This document shows, in pieces, positions 1 to 8,240 of a stretch of 64,000 nt of DNA; the first letter of the stretch is position 1, and each line of letters opens with the position of its first letter. The position numbers were made by a program, and so were the translations under genes. The stretch is taken from the NCBI RefSeq assembly GCF_900113115.1, contig NZ_FOOF01000001.1:496001-560000 (forward strand), written 5' to 3'. The stretch comes from Duganella sp. CF458. GTDB taxonomy: Bacteria > Pseudomonadota > Gammaproteobacteria > Burkholderiales > Burkholderiaceae_D. The notes beneath the pieces are model-generated. The model saw only the letters and a program-made list of their open reading frames with translations, made no database searches and was not told where the DNA came from.

Positions 1-65
1 TGCATAGCCGGCTTTTTTTCTTCTTTGCGGTGCTATGATGTTTGCCTTGTTTTTAAGGAGGCAGC

Positions 66-1298
66 ATGGGCATTGGTATTGGCGGCAAGACTATCGAACA
101 GGCTTTGGCATCCCTGTCGGACATGACGGCGGGCGCAACGCCGATCGGCAAGGACGAACACCTGGCACGCATCGAAAAGGCGCAAGCCTTCATGCGCCAG
201 CAAGGCATCGCGGCCATCTACATCAATGCCGGCTCCAGCCTCCTCTACTTCACCGGCACCAAGTGGTACCCGAGCGAACGCATGGTCGGTGCCATTCTTC
301 CGGCCGGCGGCGCGGTGGAGTACATCGCCCCCGCTTTCGAAGAAAATACCCTGCAGGACTTCATGCTGGTGGAAGGCGCGGTCAACTGCTGGCACGAGCA
401 CGAAAGCCCATCCGCCCTGTTCATCGCGGTCCTGAAAAAGATGGGCATCATGCCCAATGCCGCACAACCGCCACGCATCGGCATCGACGAAAGCGCCGCC
501 TTCTTCATCTACGACGGCATCCGTCCACTGGCCGAAGGCTATGCGCTGGAAAATGCCCGCCCGGTGACTGCTCACTGCCGCACCCGCAAGTCGAAAGCGG
601 AGATCGCCCTGATGCAGCGCGCCAAGGACATGACCCTGGCCGTGCACATCGCCACCGCCAGCATCCTGCGCGAGGGCATTACCACCACCGAAGTGGCTGA
701 ATTCATCGACAAGGCGCACCGCAAGGTCGGCGCGCCGGCAGGTTCCTATTTCGTGATCGTGCTGTTCGGCGTGGCCAGCTCCTTCCCGCACGGCGTTTCT
801 TACGTACAGACGCTGAAGCAGGGCGACACGGTGCTGATCGACACCGGCTGCAAGCTGCACAACTACATTTCCGACATCACGCGCACCTATGTGTACGGCG
901 AAGCCAGCGAGCGCCAGCGCGCGGTATGGCATGCGGAAAAGGCGGCGCAACTGGCCGCGTTTGAAGCTGCCCAGCTGGGCGTGGCTTGCGAGGCAGTGGA
1001 CCAGGCCGCGCGCCGCTCACTGCAGGCGGCTGGCTTCGGCCCGGAATACAAGCTGCCCGGCCTGCCGCACCGCACCGGCCACGGTATCGGCCTGGACATC
1101 CACGAATGGCCTTACCTGGTCGGCGGCGACAAGACCCCGCTGGACGTCGGCATGACGTTCTCGAACGAGCCGATGATCGTGGTGCCGGGTGAATTCGGCG
1201 TGCGCCATGAAGACCACTTCTACATGGCGGAAGACGGCCCGCGCTGGTTCACCCAACCGTCCCACTCCATCGACGATCCTTTCGGATTGCAGGCCTGA
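66..1298 (+). CDS. M24 family Xaa-Pro aminopeptidase-like protein
   Basis: Predicted cytoplasmic metallopeptidase of 410 residues with the 'pita-bread' fold, which removes the N-terminal residue before proline. All five dinuclear metal ligands of family M24 can be placed: D259, D270, H339 (in TGHGIGLDIHE), E368 (in NEPMIVVPGE) and E382 (in RHEDHFYM). The N-terminal half, about residues 30-170, matches the creatinase-like domain. The ATG is preceded by AAGGAGG with a 4-nt spacer, which fixes the start. A TATGAT hexamer at 34-39 could be its -10. The exact substrate (Xaa-Pro dipeptide, or a creatinase/ectoine-type amide) cannot be read from the sequence. It stands alone, with a convergent lipoprotein gene directly after its stop. 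Confidence 0.9.
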   Translation: MGIGIGGKTIEQALASLSDMTAGATPIGKDEHLARIEKAQAFMRQQGIAAIYINAGSSLLYFTGTKWYPSERMVGAILPAGGAVEYIAPAFEENTLQDFMLVEGAVNCWHEHESPSALFIAVLKKMGIMPNAAQPPRIGIDESAAFFIYDGIRPLAEGYALENARPVTAHCRTRKSKAEIALMQRAKDMTLAVHIATASILREGITTTEVAEFIDKAHRKVGAPAGSYFVIVLFGVASSFPHGVSYVQTLKQGDTVLIDTGCKLHNYISDITRTYVYGEASERQRAVWHAEKAAQLAAFEAAQLGVACEAVDQAARRSLQAAGFGPEYKLPGLPHRTGHGIGLDIHEWPYLVGGDKTPLDVGMTFSNEPMIVVPGEFGVRHEDHFYMAEDGPRWFTQPSHSIDDPFGLQA

Positions 1299-1745
1299 TC
1301 AGTTGGCCTTCGCGGTGCCGGTGAAGTTCAGGGCAGGCAGTTCCCTACGGGCTTCTTCGGCGCTGACCGATTCCAGCACCACGCGGCCGACCTTCTCTTC
1401 AAATTGAGCCTTGGTGCGCACGTACCTGGTCTCCCCTGCTTCAAGAACGAAGCTGAACTTCCTGGTGACCCTGGTGGCGGCTGATGCTTCGTACTTGCCT
1501 GGGGCTACATCGACAAAGAAATAGGCGCCTGGAACCGACTCGCCCACTACCACCCCATCCAGCTTGACCGGGGCAGTCAAGCCGCCGCCGGTGAGGGCGT
1601 CAACGCGGTAAAAATACACACGGCCCTGGTCGGCCGACAGCTTCGGCATGACAGCCTCTTGCTGCGCGAACCTGGTTCCGGATACCGAAGAGCAGCCCGT
1701 AAGCAGAGCCACGGCGGCAATCGCCGCCAGCGATACTAATTTCAT
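1299..1745 (-). CDS. DUF2846-type lipoprotein
   Basis: Small predicted lipoprotein of 148 residues. It has a type II signal peptide with lipobox LLTGC, so C18 would be the lipidated residue after cleavage. The remainder is a beta-rich domain with a 'GRVYFYR' strand and a 'PGAYFFVDVAPGKYEAS' segment, typical of DUF2846 proteins. Their function is unknown; they are assumed to sit on the inner face of the outer membrane. The gene ends exactly at the stop of the convergent M24 peptidase. A weak ribosome-binding site (AGGG, 5-nt spacer) precedes the ATG. Family assignment is from recognised motifs only. Confidence 0.8.
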   Translation of the reverse strand: MKLVSLAAIAAVALLTGCSSVSGTRFAQQEAVMPKLSADQGRVYFYRVDALTGGGLTAPVKLDGVVVGESVPGAYFFVDVAPGKYEASAATRVTRKFSFVLEAGETRYVRTKAQFEEKVGRVVLESVSAEEARRELPALNFTGTAKAN

Positions 1746-1822
1746 ACTAACCCTAGGAAGTTGAGAACAACACTGCCCGCAGTGTAGCGAATCCGCGTCG
1801 CCCTGTGGAACTTCACCGTCGC

Positions 1823-1861
1823 TTCATTCTGAACGCATACGGGCCCGCTACAGTGCCGGCC
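1823..1861 (+). promoter_or_regulatory. Duplicated promoter segment, copy 1 (possible leaderless start)
   Basis: The bases before the ATG at 1862 read TTCATTCTG, then CCCGCTACAGTGC, then GGCC and ATG. The same layout recurs at 2587-2625 before the paralogous gene. TACAGT (1849-1854) would be the -10 and lies 7 nt from the ATG. No Shine-Dalgarno sequence is present. Transcription starting at or next to the ATG is inferred. Confidence 0.5.
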
Positions 1862-2284
1862 ATGAATATCTCCACCTCCATGCAGCGCGTCATGTACGCC
1901 CACCTTCTTGCGGTTAGCTGCGCCGCAGTCACGTTCGTCTTCGGCAACGAGCTGTGGGACTTCGTCGTCAACGGCGATAAAACCTTCCGCTTTCCGCTTG
2001 CCACATTGGTACTGGCATGGATCATGGCTTTCGCCGCCTCGGTCCTGCCTTATGCCGGTGCGATGACGCTGGCCGTGCGCCGCGGCATCCGCAGCCCCTA
2101 TTTCTTCATCGGCGGTGCAGTCCTCACCGCCATGGCATTCCTGCCGCTGCTGGCATGCGCCTATTCGCCGCGCCACCTGGTGCGGCTGGCTCCAATGCTC
2201 TTCATCGCCGGACTGGCAGCGGGCAGCGCCTGCTGGCTTATGCTAAAGTCGGCGCACAATGAAGATACTGTTCCTGCTATTTAG
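1862..2284 (+). CDS. Small multi-span inner-membrane protein, paralogue 1
   Basis: Predicted 140-residue membrane protein with four hydrophobic segments, beginning MNISTSMQRVMYAHLL and ending near the pair motif 'AGLAAGSACWLML'. I do not recognise a family. It resembles the protein encoded at 2626-3060 in length, topology and its 'AAGSACW / AGGTACW' ending, so the two look like tandem duplicates separated by a third small gene. The ATG at 1862 is preferred over an in-frame upstream start at 1805 because the promoter-like TACAGT element falls directly before it. The end overlaps the next gene by 26 nt. Confidence 0.7.
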   Translation: MNISTSMQRVMYAHLLAVSCAAVTFVFGNELWDFVVNGDKTFRFPLATLVLAWIMAFAASVLPYAGAMTLAVRRGIRSPYFFIGGAVLTAMAFLPLLACAYSPRHLVRLAPMLFIAGLAAGSACWLMLKSAHNEDTVPAI

Positions 2285-2543
2285 TGCGCTGCTGGTGGCG
2301 GCGCTGGTGACCGACCGGCTGCGCCAATGGCGGGGCGGAAGGCGCAACGAACGCGGCGCCTGTGCGCTATGCGCCGCTGAAATCAACTGGAATACCTACG
2401 AAGAGCTGCCGTTGGCAAGCGGTGGCGGCGCGAAGATGCGGGTTTGCCAGCGCTGCCATGCACGTCACTACAAATTGAAGTGGTCGGCTGTGGCGTTGAT
2501 AGTTCTGGCGTTTGCAGGCGTGATCTACTTAATGATGATGTAG
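2259..2543 (+). CDS. Small membrane protein with four-cysteine knuckle
   Basis: Predicted 94-residue protein with an N-terminal transmembrane segment (MKILFLLFSALLVAALV), a central polar part holding two CxxC pairs (CALC and CQRC) and a C-terminal transmembrane segment ending in LMMM. The paired cysteines suggest a zinc knuckle between two membrane anchors. Function is unknown. It overlaps the preceding membrane-protein gene by 26 nt, so co-translation or an internal promoter is likely; TAAAGT lies 9 nt before the ATG. Confidence 0.7.
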   Translation: MKILFLLFSALLVAALVTDRLRQWRGGRRNERGACALCAAEINWNTYEELPLASGGGAKMRVCQRCHARHYKLKWSAVALIVLAFAGVIYLMMM

Positions 2544-2554
2544 CTGCGCTTCAC

Positions 2555-2593
2555 AGCAAGTTCATACCGCAAGTTCGCACAGCAAGTTCATAC
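2555..2593 (+). repeat. Three tandem 13-bp repeats upstream of the second paralogue
   Basis: Units are AGCAAGTTCATAC (2555-2567), CGCAAGTTCGCAC (2568-2580) and AGCAAGTTCATAC (2581-2593). Copies 1 and 3 are identical and copy 2 differs at three positions. The last unit supplies the TTCATA that would act as the -35 of the gene at 2626. It is either a small satellite or a repeated protein-binding site. Confidence 0.75.
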
Positions 2594-2625
2594 TGGCCGC
2601 ACATTCGCCCGCTACAGTGCGGGAC
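2587..2625 (+). promoter_or_regulatory. Duplicated promoter segment, copy 2
   Basis: TTCATACTG ... CCCGCTACAGTGC ... GG.CATG repeats the arrangement at 1823-1861 with the same distances: 20 nt from TTCAT(A/T) to TACAGT and 7 nt from TACAGT (2613-2618) to ATG 2626. The conservation of both spacing and sequence supports a functional promoter copied with its gene. Confidence 0.5.
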
Positions 2626-3060
2626 ATGGAAAACACCATCACTCTTCGCCACGCAATTGTGGCATATCTCGCCGCCGTCACTGCTGCCGCAGTATGCGGC
2701 ACCTTCACCTTCGCCATGCAGGTTGGTGTCCAGATCTTCATGGGTGCCGTCATGCTTTTGGGCGCTTCCTGGCTTTGCGCCTTTGTCAGCGCCCTGATTC
2801 CGTTCGTGCTGACGATCAAACTGGCCAACCGCCTCGGAACACGCAGCTGGCGCTATTTTGCCGGAACGGGTGTCGTGACGGCCCTCGCTGTCTTCGGCAC
2901 CGTGCTTGGGGTCGACGCTTATGCATGCGACGACGGCCCGGTAATGCAGGCCTGGAACTACGCCCTTCACATGGCGGCAAGCGGCGCCGCCGGCGGCACC
3001 GCTTGCTGGTACGTGCTGGAACGTCAGGCGCGCTTCGACACCAGCGTCAGGATGTCGTAG
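2626..3060 (+). CDS. Small multi-span inner-membrane protein, paralogue 2
   Basis: Predicted 144-residue protein (MENTITLRHAIVAYLAAVTA...) with four hydrophobic stretches and an 'AASGAAGGTACWYVLERQA' ending comparable to the paralogue at 1862-2284. A GTG at 2617 is in frame, but the ATG at 2626 lies 7 nt after the TACAGT element and matches the start position of the paralogue, so it is preferred. Function unknown. Its last 37 nt overlap the 3' end of paaZ on the other strand, so the two transcripts would be antisense there. Confidence 0.7.
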   Translation: MENTITLRHAIVAYLAAVTAAAVCGTFTFAMQVGVQIFMGAVMLLGASWLCAFVSALIPFVLTIKLANRLGTRSWRYFAGTGVVTALAVFGTVLGVDAYACDDGPVMQAWNYALHMAASGAAGGTACWYVLERQARFDTSVRMS

Positions 3061-5069
3061 CTGGCGACCAGCTCGTCGTTCTGGTTGGTCACTTGCACGT
3101 CCCACGCCACAACGCCCTGGCCGCGGCCTTTATCATCGGTGCGGTTACGGTCGACCTTGCGCTTGCAGGTCAAGCGGGCGCGGATGGTGTCGCCGATCGC
3201 CACCGGCGTGATGAAGCGCAGGTTGTCCAGGCCATAGTTGGCCAGCACAGGTCCAGGTGCCGGCGACACGAACAGGCCTGCCGCCGCCGACAGCACGAAG
3301 TAGCCGTGCGCGATGCGCTTGCCGAACTGGGTGTCCTTGGCCGCGATATCGTCGAAATGCATGTAGAAGTAGTCGCCAGAAATACCGCCGAAGTTGACGA
3401 TGTCAGCCTCGCTCACGGTGCGGCGATGGGTCAGCAGGGAATCACCCATCTGCAGGTCTTCGAAACATTTGCGGAACGGATGCACGTCGCCCTCGCGCAC
3501 CGCGCCACCGCGCACATACTCGCCGGTGATGGCGCTCAGCATGGTCGGTGAACCCTGCACCGCAGCGCGCTGCAGGAAATGGCGCACGGCGCGGATGCCG
3601 CCCAGCTCTTCACCGCCGCCGGCGCGGCCAGGACCACCGTGCTTCAACTGCGGCAGGGGCGAGCCGTGACCGGTGGAGTCGACCGAGGATTCACGGTCCA
3701 GCACATGCACGCGGCCATGCGAGGCGGCGGCGATCGGCACCGCGTAGGCAGCGATGGCGGGATCCTTGGTAATCAGCGAGGACACCAGCGAACCCTTGCC
3801 GCGTGCCGCCAGTTCCAGTGCTTCGTCGATGGAATCGTAAGTCATCATGGTGCTGACCGGGCCGAAGGCTTCCACATCGTGCACTGCATCGTTGCTCAGC
3901 GCATTACGGCACAGCAGCAGGGTCGGCGCGAAGAAGGCGCCGTTCTCGACACCCTCGCCCACCAGTTTCAGTGCGCCCGCGCCGCCGAACAGGATCTCAT
4001 TGCCCTGCGCCAGTTGCGCCACGCGCTCGGCCACGTCGCGCTGCTGGTCTTTCGACGCCAGTGCGCCCATGCGCACGCCTTCCACCGAGGGATCGCCCAC
4101 CACGACTTTCGCCAGGCGCTCGCGCAGCTTCTCCGCCACTGCGTCCGCATGCTGGCGCGGCACGATGATACGACGCACGGCGGTACATTTCTGGCCAGCC
4201 TTGGTGGTCATTTCGCGCTGCACCTCTTTCACGAACAGGTCGAACTCTGGGTCGTCCGGCGTAACGTCCGGCGCCAGGATTGCGCAGTTCAGCGAATCGG
4301 CTTCAGCGGTGAACGGCACCGAGTTGGTGATCAGGTTGCGGTTGGAGCGCAGCTTGGCGGCCGTGTCGGCGGAACCGGTGAAGGTCACCACGTCCGCGCC
4401 GCCCAGGCGGTCCAGCAGGTCGCCGGTGCTGCCGATCACGAGTTGCAGCGAGCCGTCCGGCAGGAGGCCAGAATCGTTGATCATGCGGATCAGGGCTTCA
4501 GTCAGGTACGAAGTCGCGCTGGCAGGCTTGCCGATGCACGGCATGGCAGCCAGGAAGGACGGTGCGAACTTTTCCAGCAAGCCCCAGATCGGGAAGTTGA
4601 AGGCATTGATGTGCACTGCGATGCCGCCGCGGGGAACCAGGATGTGGGTGCCGGAGAAGCCGCCGCGCTTGCCCAGCGCCATGGCCGGCCCCTCATGCAG
4701 CACGTTCGACGACGGCAGCTCGCGGCTACCCATGCTGGCGTAGGCGAACAAGGTGCCGATGCCGCCTTCCACGTCAACCCAGCTGTCCGGGCGGGTGGCG
4801 CCGGTCAGGTGCGAGATCGCATACAGTTCTTCCTTGCGCTCCATCAGGTACATCGCCAGCGCTTTCAGGCGCTGGGCACGAGTCTGGAAGTCCAGCTTCA
4901 TCAGGGCCGGGATGCCGGTCTTGCGGCCGTAATGCACGGCCTCGGCGAAGTCGATCTGTTCGGCGTGGGTGTGGTAGATGACGCGGTTATCCAGGGCGCT
5001 GTGCAGCGCGGTCGCAGCTTCCTTGCCTTGCCAGCGGCCACCGATGAAGCTTTGCAGGGTGTGTACCAT
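3024..5069 (-). CDS. paaZ: PaaZ, bifunctional oxepin-CoA hydrolase / semialdehyde dehydrogenase
   Basis: Opens the ring of oxepin-CoA and oxidises the resulting semialdehyde to 3-oxo-5,6-dehydrosuberyl-CoA in aerobic phenylacetate breakdown. It has 681 residues, the usual length. The N-terminal aldehyde dehydrogenase domain (about 1-520) carries the catalytic cysteine in GQKCTAVRR. The C-terminal MaoC-like hotdog domain (about 535-681) carries the hydratase motif region YFYMHFDDIAAKDTQFGKR. The start MVHTLQSFIGG was chosen because residues upstream in the same open frame are out-of-frame paaY sequence and show no homology. It is the last gene of the paa operon, 13 nt after paaY. Confidence 0.95.
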   Translation of the reverse strand: MVHTLQSFIGGRWQGKEAATALHSALDNRVIYHTHAEQIDFAEAVHYGRKTGIPALMKLDFQTRAQRLKALAMYLMERKEELYAISHLTGATRPDSWVDVEGGIGTLFAYASMGSRELPSSNVLHEGPAMALGKRGGFSGTHILVPRGGIAVHINAFNFPIWGLLEKFAPSFLAAMPCIGKPASATSYLTEALIRMINDSGLLPDGSLQLVIGSTGDLLDRLGGADVVTFTGSADTAAKLRSNRNLITNSVPFTAEADSLNCAILAPDVTPDDPEFDLFVKEVQREMTTKAGQKCTAVRRIIVPRQHADAVAEKLRERLAKVVVGDPSVEGVRMGALASKDQQRDVAERVAQLAQGNEILFGGAGALKLVGEGVENGAFFAPTLLLCRNALSNDAVHDVEAFGPVSTMMTYDSIDEALELAARGKGSLVSSLITKDPAIAAYAVPIAAASHGRVHVLDRESSVDSTGHGSPLPQLKHGGPGRAGGGEELGGIRAVRHFLQRAAVQGSPTMLSAITGEYVRGGAVREGDVHPFRKCFEDLQMGDSLLTHRRTVSEADIVNFGGISGDYFYMHFDDIAAKDTQFGKRIAHGYFVLSAAAGLFVSPAPGPVLANYGLDNLRFITPVAIGDTIRARLTCKRKVDRNRTDDKGRGQGVVAWDVQVTNQNDELVASYDILTLVSKRA

Positions 5070-5082
5070 TGATAGTCTCCGA

Positions 5083-5700
5083 TTACTGTTTATTGTCGAA
5101 TGCTTGCTTGTGCAGGTGCATGGGCAGCGACGTGTCCCATTGCATGCGCTGGCGGCCCGGCCCAGCCTCGGTGTCGGGCTGGCACTCCACCATCGTTTGC
5201 ATGGAGCGTACGGCCAGCTCCTGGTATTGGCCCGTGCCCAGGGTCTTCCACGCGATCTCGCTGTCGCTGACGTGGCGCAGGATCCTGGCCGGTGCGCCAA
5301 CCACCATGCTGCGCGGCGGGATTTCCATGCCGGCTTTGACGAAGGCGGCGGCGCCGACGATGCTTTCAGCACCGACTACCGCGTTATCCATCACGACCGC
5401 GTTCATGCCCACCAGGGCATTGCGGCCGATACGGCAGCCGTGCAGCACGGCGCCATGACCGATATGGCCATCCTGCTCGACCACCGTGTCGCCGCCGGGG
5501 AAGCCGTGCATCACGCAGGTATCCTGCACATTGGCGCCCTCTTCCAGGATCAGGCGCCCGAAGTCGCCGCGCAGCGATGCCAGCGGCGCAACGTAGCAGC
5601 GCGGGCCGACGATCACGTCACCGATCAGCACCGCGGTCGGATGCACATAGGCGGTCGGGTGCACCACCGGCCGCACGCCATTGATTTCGTAGCAAGGCAT
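5083..5700 (-). CDS. paaY: PaaY, hexapeptide-repeat thioesterase
   Basis: Left-handed beta-helix protein of the gamma-carbonic-anhydrase fold, 205 residues, with repeated hexapeptide units (for example HPTAYVHPTAVLIGDVIVG) and metal-binding histidines in the 'VMHGFPGGDTVVEQDGHIGHGA' area. In the phenylacetate pathway PaaY acts as a thioesterase on dead-end ring-opened CoA adducts such as 2-hydroxycyclohepta-1,4,6-triene-1-formyl-CoA, protecting the pathway. It follows the thiolase gene by 2 nt and precedes paaZ, which supports the assignment. Confidence 0.9.
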   Translation of the reverse strand: MPCYEINGVRPVVHPTAYVHPTAVLIGDVIVGPRCYVAPLASLRGDFGRLILEEGANVQDTCVMHGFPGGDTVVEQDGHIGHGAVLHGCRIGRNALVGMNAVVMDNAVVGAESIVGAAAFVKAGMEIPPRSMVVGAPARILRHVSDSEIAWKTLGTGQYQELAVRSMQTMVECQPDTEAGPGRQRMQWDTSLPMHLHKQAFDNKQ

Positions 5701-5702
5701 GG

Positions 5703-6908
5703 TCAGACTCGCTCAATCACCAGCGCGATGCCCTGGCCCACGCCGATGCACATGGTGCACAAGGCATAACGGCCGCCGGTACGTTCGAGCTGGTTCAGTG
5801 CCGTTGTCACCAGGCGCGCACCCGAAGCGCCCAAAGGATGGCCGATGGCGATGGCGCCGCCGTTCGGGTTGACGCGGGCATCGTCATCCTTCAAGCCAAG
5901 ATCGCGCGTCACGGCCAGGCCCTGCGCAGCAAAGGCTTCGTTCAGTTCAATCACGTCCATCTGCTCGATGGTCATGCCCAGTTGCGCCAGCAGCTTCTTG
6001 CTGGCCGGCGACGGGCCGAAGCCCATGACACGCGGCGCCAGGCCGGCAGTCGCCATGCCCAGCACCTTGGCGCGCGGCTTCAGGCCGAACTTGTCGACTG
6101 CGGCAGCGGACGCCAGTAGCAGAGCGCAGGCGCCGTCGTTGACGCCGGAAGCATTGCCGGCAGTGACCGTGCCATCGGGCTTGACTACGCCTTTCAGCTT
6201 GGCCAATGCTTCGATCGTGGTGTCCGGACGCGGGTGTTCGTCGGTGTCGACGACTTTGGGATCGCCTTTCTTCTGCGGGATGCTGACCGGCACCATCTCG
6301 CCTTTGAAGAAACCTGCCGCGTGGGCAGCGGCCCAGCGCTGCTGGCTGCGGATCGCAAAAGCGTCCTGGTCGGCACGCGCGACGGACCATTGCTCGGCCA
6401 CGTTCTCCGCCGTCTCCGGCATGGAGTCGATGCCGTACTGCGCCTTCATCAGCGGGTTGACGAAACGCCAGCCGATGGTGGTGTCCTCGATCTTGGCGCT
6501 GCGCGAGAAAGCGCTATCGGCCTTGCCCATCACGAAAGGCGCACGGGTCATGCTCTCGACGCCACCGGCGATTACCAGCTGCGCTTCGCCCGACTTGATG
6601 GCACGTGCCGCGATGCCCACCGCATCCAGCGAGGAGCCGCACAGGCGGTTGATGGTGTTGCCCGGCACTTCGACCGGCAGTCCGGCCAGCAGGCCTGCCA
6701 TCCGGCCCACGTTGCGGTTATCTTCACCGGCACCGTTGGCGCAGCCGTAGTAGACATCGTCCACCTGCGTCCAATCGACGGAAGGATTGCGCGCCATCAG
6801 GGCTGCGATCGGGATTGCCGCCAGGTCGTCGGCGCGCACGCCTGCCAACGCGCCGCCGTAGCGGCCGAACGGTGTGCGAACGGCGTCGCAGATGAATGCT
6901 TCGGTCAT
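5703..6908 (-). CDS. paaJ: 3-oxoadipyl-CoA/3-oxo-5,6-dehydrosuberyl-CoA thiolase
   Basis: Thiolase of 401 residues that cleaves 3-oxo-5,6-dehydrosuberyl-CoA and 3-oxoadipyl-CoA to release acetyl-CoA and finally succinyl-CoA. Visible marks are the acyl-enzyme cysteine in NRLCGSSLDA, GGVESMTRAPFVM, the GHPLGASGAR loop and the second cysteine in CTMCIGVGQGIALV. The PaaJ/PcaF subgroup is indicated by the start MTEAFICDAVRTPFGRYGG and by its position between paaK and paaY. PcaF of the beta-ketoadipate pathway is nearly identical in family terms, so dual use is possible. Confidence 0.93.
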   Translation of the reverse strand: MTEAFICDAVRTPFGRYGGALAGVRADDLAAIPIAALMARNPSVDWTQVDDVYYGCANGAGEDNRNVGRMAGLLAGLPVEVPGNTINRLCGSSLDAVGIAARAIKSGEAQLVIAGGVESMTRAPFVMGKADSAFSRSAKIEDTTIGWRFVNPLMKAQYGIDSMPETAENVAEQWSVARADQDAFAIRSQQRWAAAHAAGFFKGEMVPVSIPQKKGDPKVVDTDEHPRPDTTIEALAKLKGVVKPDGTVTAGNASGVNDGACALLLASAAAVDKFGLKPRAKVLGMATAGLAPRVMGFGPSPASKKLLAQLGMTIEQMDVIELNEAFAAQGLAVTRDLGLKDDDARVNPNGGAIAIGHPLGASGARLVTTALNQLERTGGRYALCTMCIGVGQGIALVIERV

Positions 6909-6912
6909 TGAT

Positions 6913-8223
6913 TTATTCCTTAGGTCGTTTATCGATTACTCGTTTAGCCTTGCCGGTCGCGGTGCGCTCGATGCCGCCCACGCCAAGCAGCGTGACGGTC
7001 GTGCTGACGCCGACATTGGTCTTGATGCGTTGTTCCAGTTCACGCGCCGCGTCGCCGGCATCGGCGCGGGCCAGCCCGGCGCGCAGCTCCACCAGCACTT
7101 CCAGCTTGTCGAGGTGGCCGTCGCGGGTCACCACCAGCTGGTATTGCGGTTCGAGCTTTGGCAGCTTGCAGATCTGTTCTTCTATCTGGGTCGGGAACAC
7201 GTTCACGCCGCGGATGATCAGCATGTCGTCCGAGCGGCCAGTGATCTTGCCGATGCGGCGCATCGATCGGGAAGTCGGTGGCAGCAGGCGCGTGAGGTCG
7301 CGTGTGCGGTAGCGCACTACCGGCATGGCTTCCTTGCTCAAGGAGGTGAACACCAGCTCGCCCTCTTCGCCGTCCGCCAGCACCTCGCCAGTCTCCGGAT
7401 CGATGATCTCCGGGTAAAAATGGTCTTCCCAGATCACCGGACCATCTTTCGACTCGATGCATTCGCTGGCCACGCCTGGGCCGATCACTTCGGACAGGCC
7501 GTAGATGTCCACCGCATCGATGCCGGCGCGCTTTTCGATTTCGCCGCGCATGGCGTTGGTCCACGGCTCGGCACCGAAGATGCCGACCTCCAGCGAGGAC
7601 TTGGAGCAATCCAGTCCCTGGCGCTGGAATTCCTCGACAATGTTCAGCATGTAGGACGGCGTGACCATGATGATCGAAGGCTTGAAGTCCTGGATCAACT
7701 GGACCTGCTTTTCGGTCTGCCCGCCGGACATCGGGATCACGGTGCAGCCCAGGCGTTCGGCACCATAATGCGCACCCAGGCCGCCGGTGAACAGCCCATA
7801 GCCGTAGGATATGTGCACCATATCGCCCGCGCGGCCGCCGGCGGCCCGGATGGAGCGCGCCACCACGTCGGCCCACATATCGACATCGCGCTGGGTGTAG
7901 CCAACCACAGTCGGCTTGCCGGTGGTGCCGCTGGAGGCATGCACGCGCACGACTTTCTCGCGCGGCACCGCGAACAGGCCGAAGGGATAATTGTCGCGCA
8001 GTGCTTTTTTGTCCGTGAACGGGAATTTGCCCAGGTCGGACAGCGACTTCAAGTCATTCGGATGCACGCCTTTGTCATCAAAGGCCTTGCGGTAGTGCGG
8101 CACGTTCTCGTAGGCGTGCATCAGCGACCATTTCAGTCGCTCAAGCTGGAGCGCCTGCAATTCGTCACGGCTGGCGCGCTCGATCGGCTCCAGGTCGGAA
8201 GGGGCGGGAATGCGTTGGACCAC
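6913..8223 (-). CDS. paaK: PaaK, phenylacetate-CoA ligase
   Basis: Activates phenylacetate to phenylacetyl-CoA with ATP, the first step and the one that makes the PaaX inducer. It has 436 residues, the normal length. The adenylate-forming P-loop is seen in VRVHASSGTTGKPTVVGYT, followed by the core motif YGLSEVIGPGVASEC and the C-terminal KITGRSDDMLIIRGVNVFP segment with the usual hinge region. It lies 4 nt upstream of the thiolase gene. Confidence 0.95.
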   Translation of the reverse strand: MVQRIPAPSDLEPIERASRDELQALQLERLKWSLMHAYENVPHYRKAFDDKGVHPNDLKSLSDLGKFPFTDKKALRDNYPFGLFAVPREKVVRVHASSGTTGKPTVVGYTQRDVDMWADVVARSIRAAGGRAGDMVHISYGYGLFTGGLGAHYGAERLGCTVIPMSGGQTEKQVQLIQDFKPSIIMVTPSYMLNIVEEFQRQGLDCSKSSLEVGIFGAEPWTNAMRGEIEKRAGIDAVDIYGLSEVIGPGVASECIESKDGPVIWEDHFYPEIIDPETGEVLADGEEGELVFTSLSKEAMPVVRYRTRDLTRLLPPTSRSMRRIGKITGRSDDMLIIRGVNVFPTQIEEQICKLPKLEPQYQLVVTRDGHLDKLEVLVELRAGLARADAGDAARELEQRIKTNVGVSTTVTLLGVGGIERTATGKAKRVIDKRPKE

Positions 8224-8240
8224 GGTGCTACCTCCATCAA

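Noticed and set aside
2555..2593. CRISPR-like short repeats
   Set aside because: Units of 13 bp are contiguous without spacers and there are no cas genes.
5070..5372. Upstream extension of the PaaZ frame
   Set aside because: The extra residues are paaY read in another frame, with no homology and no ribosome site.
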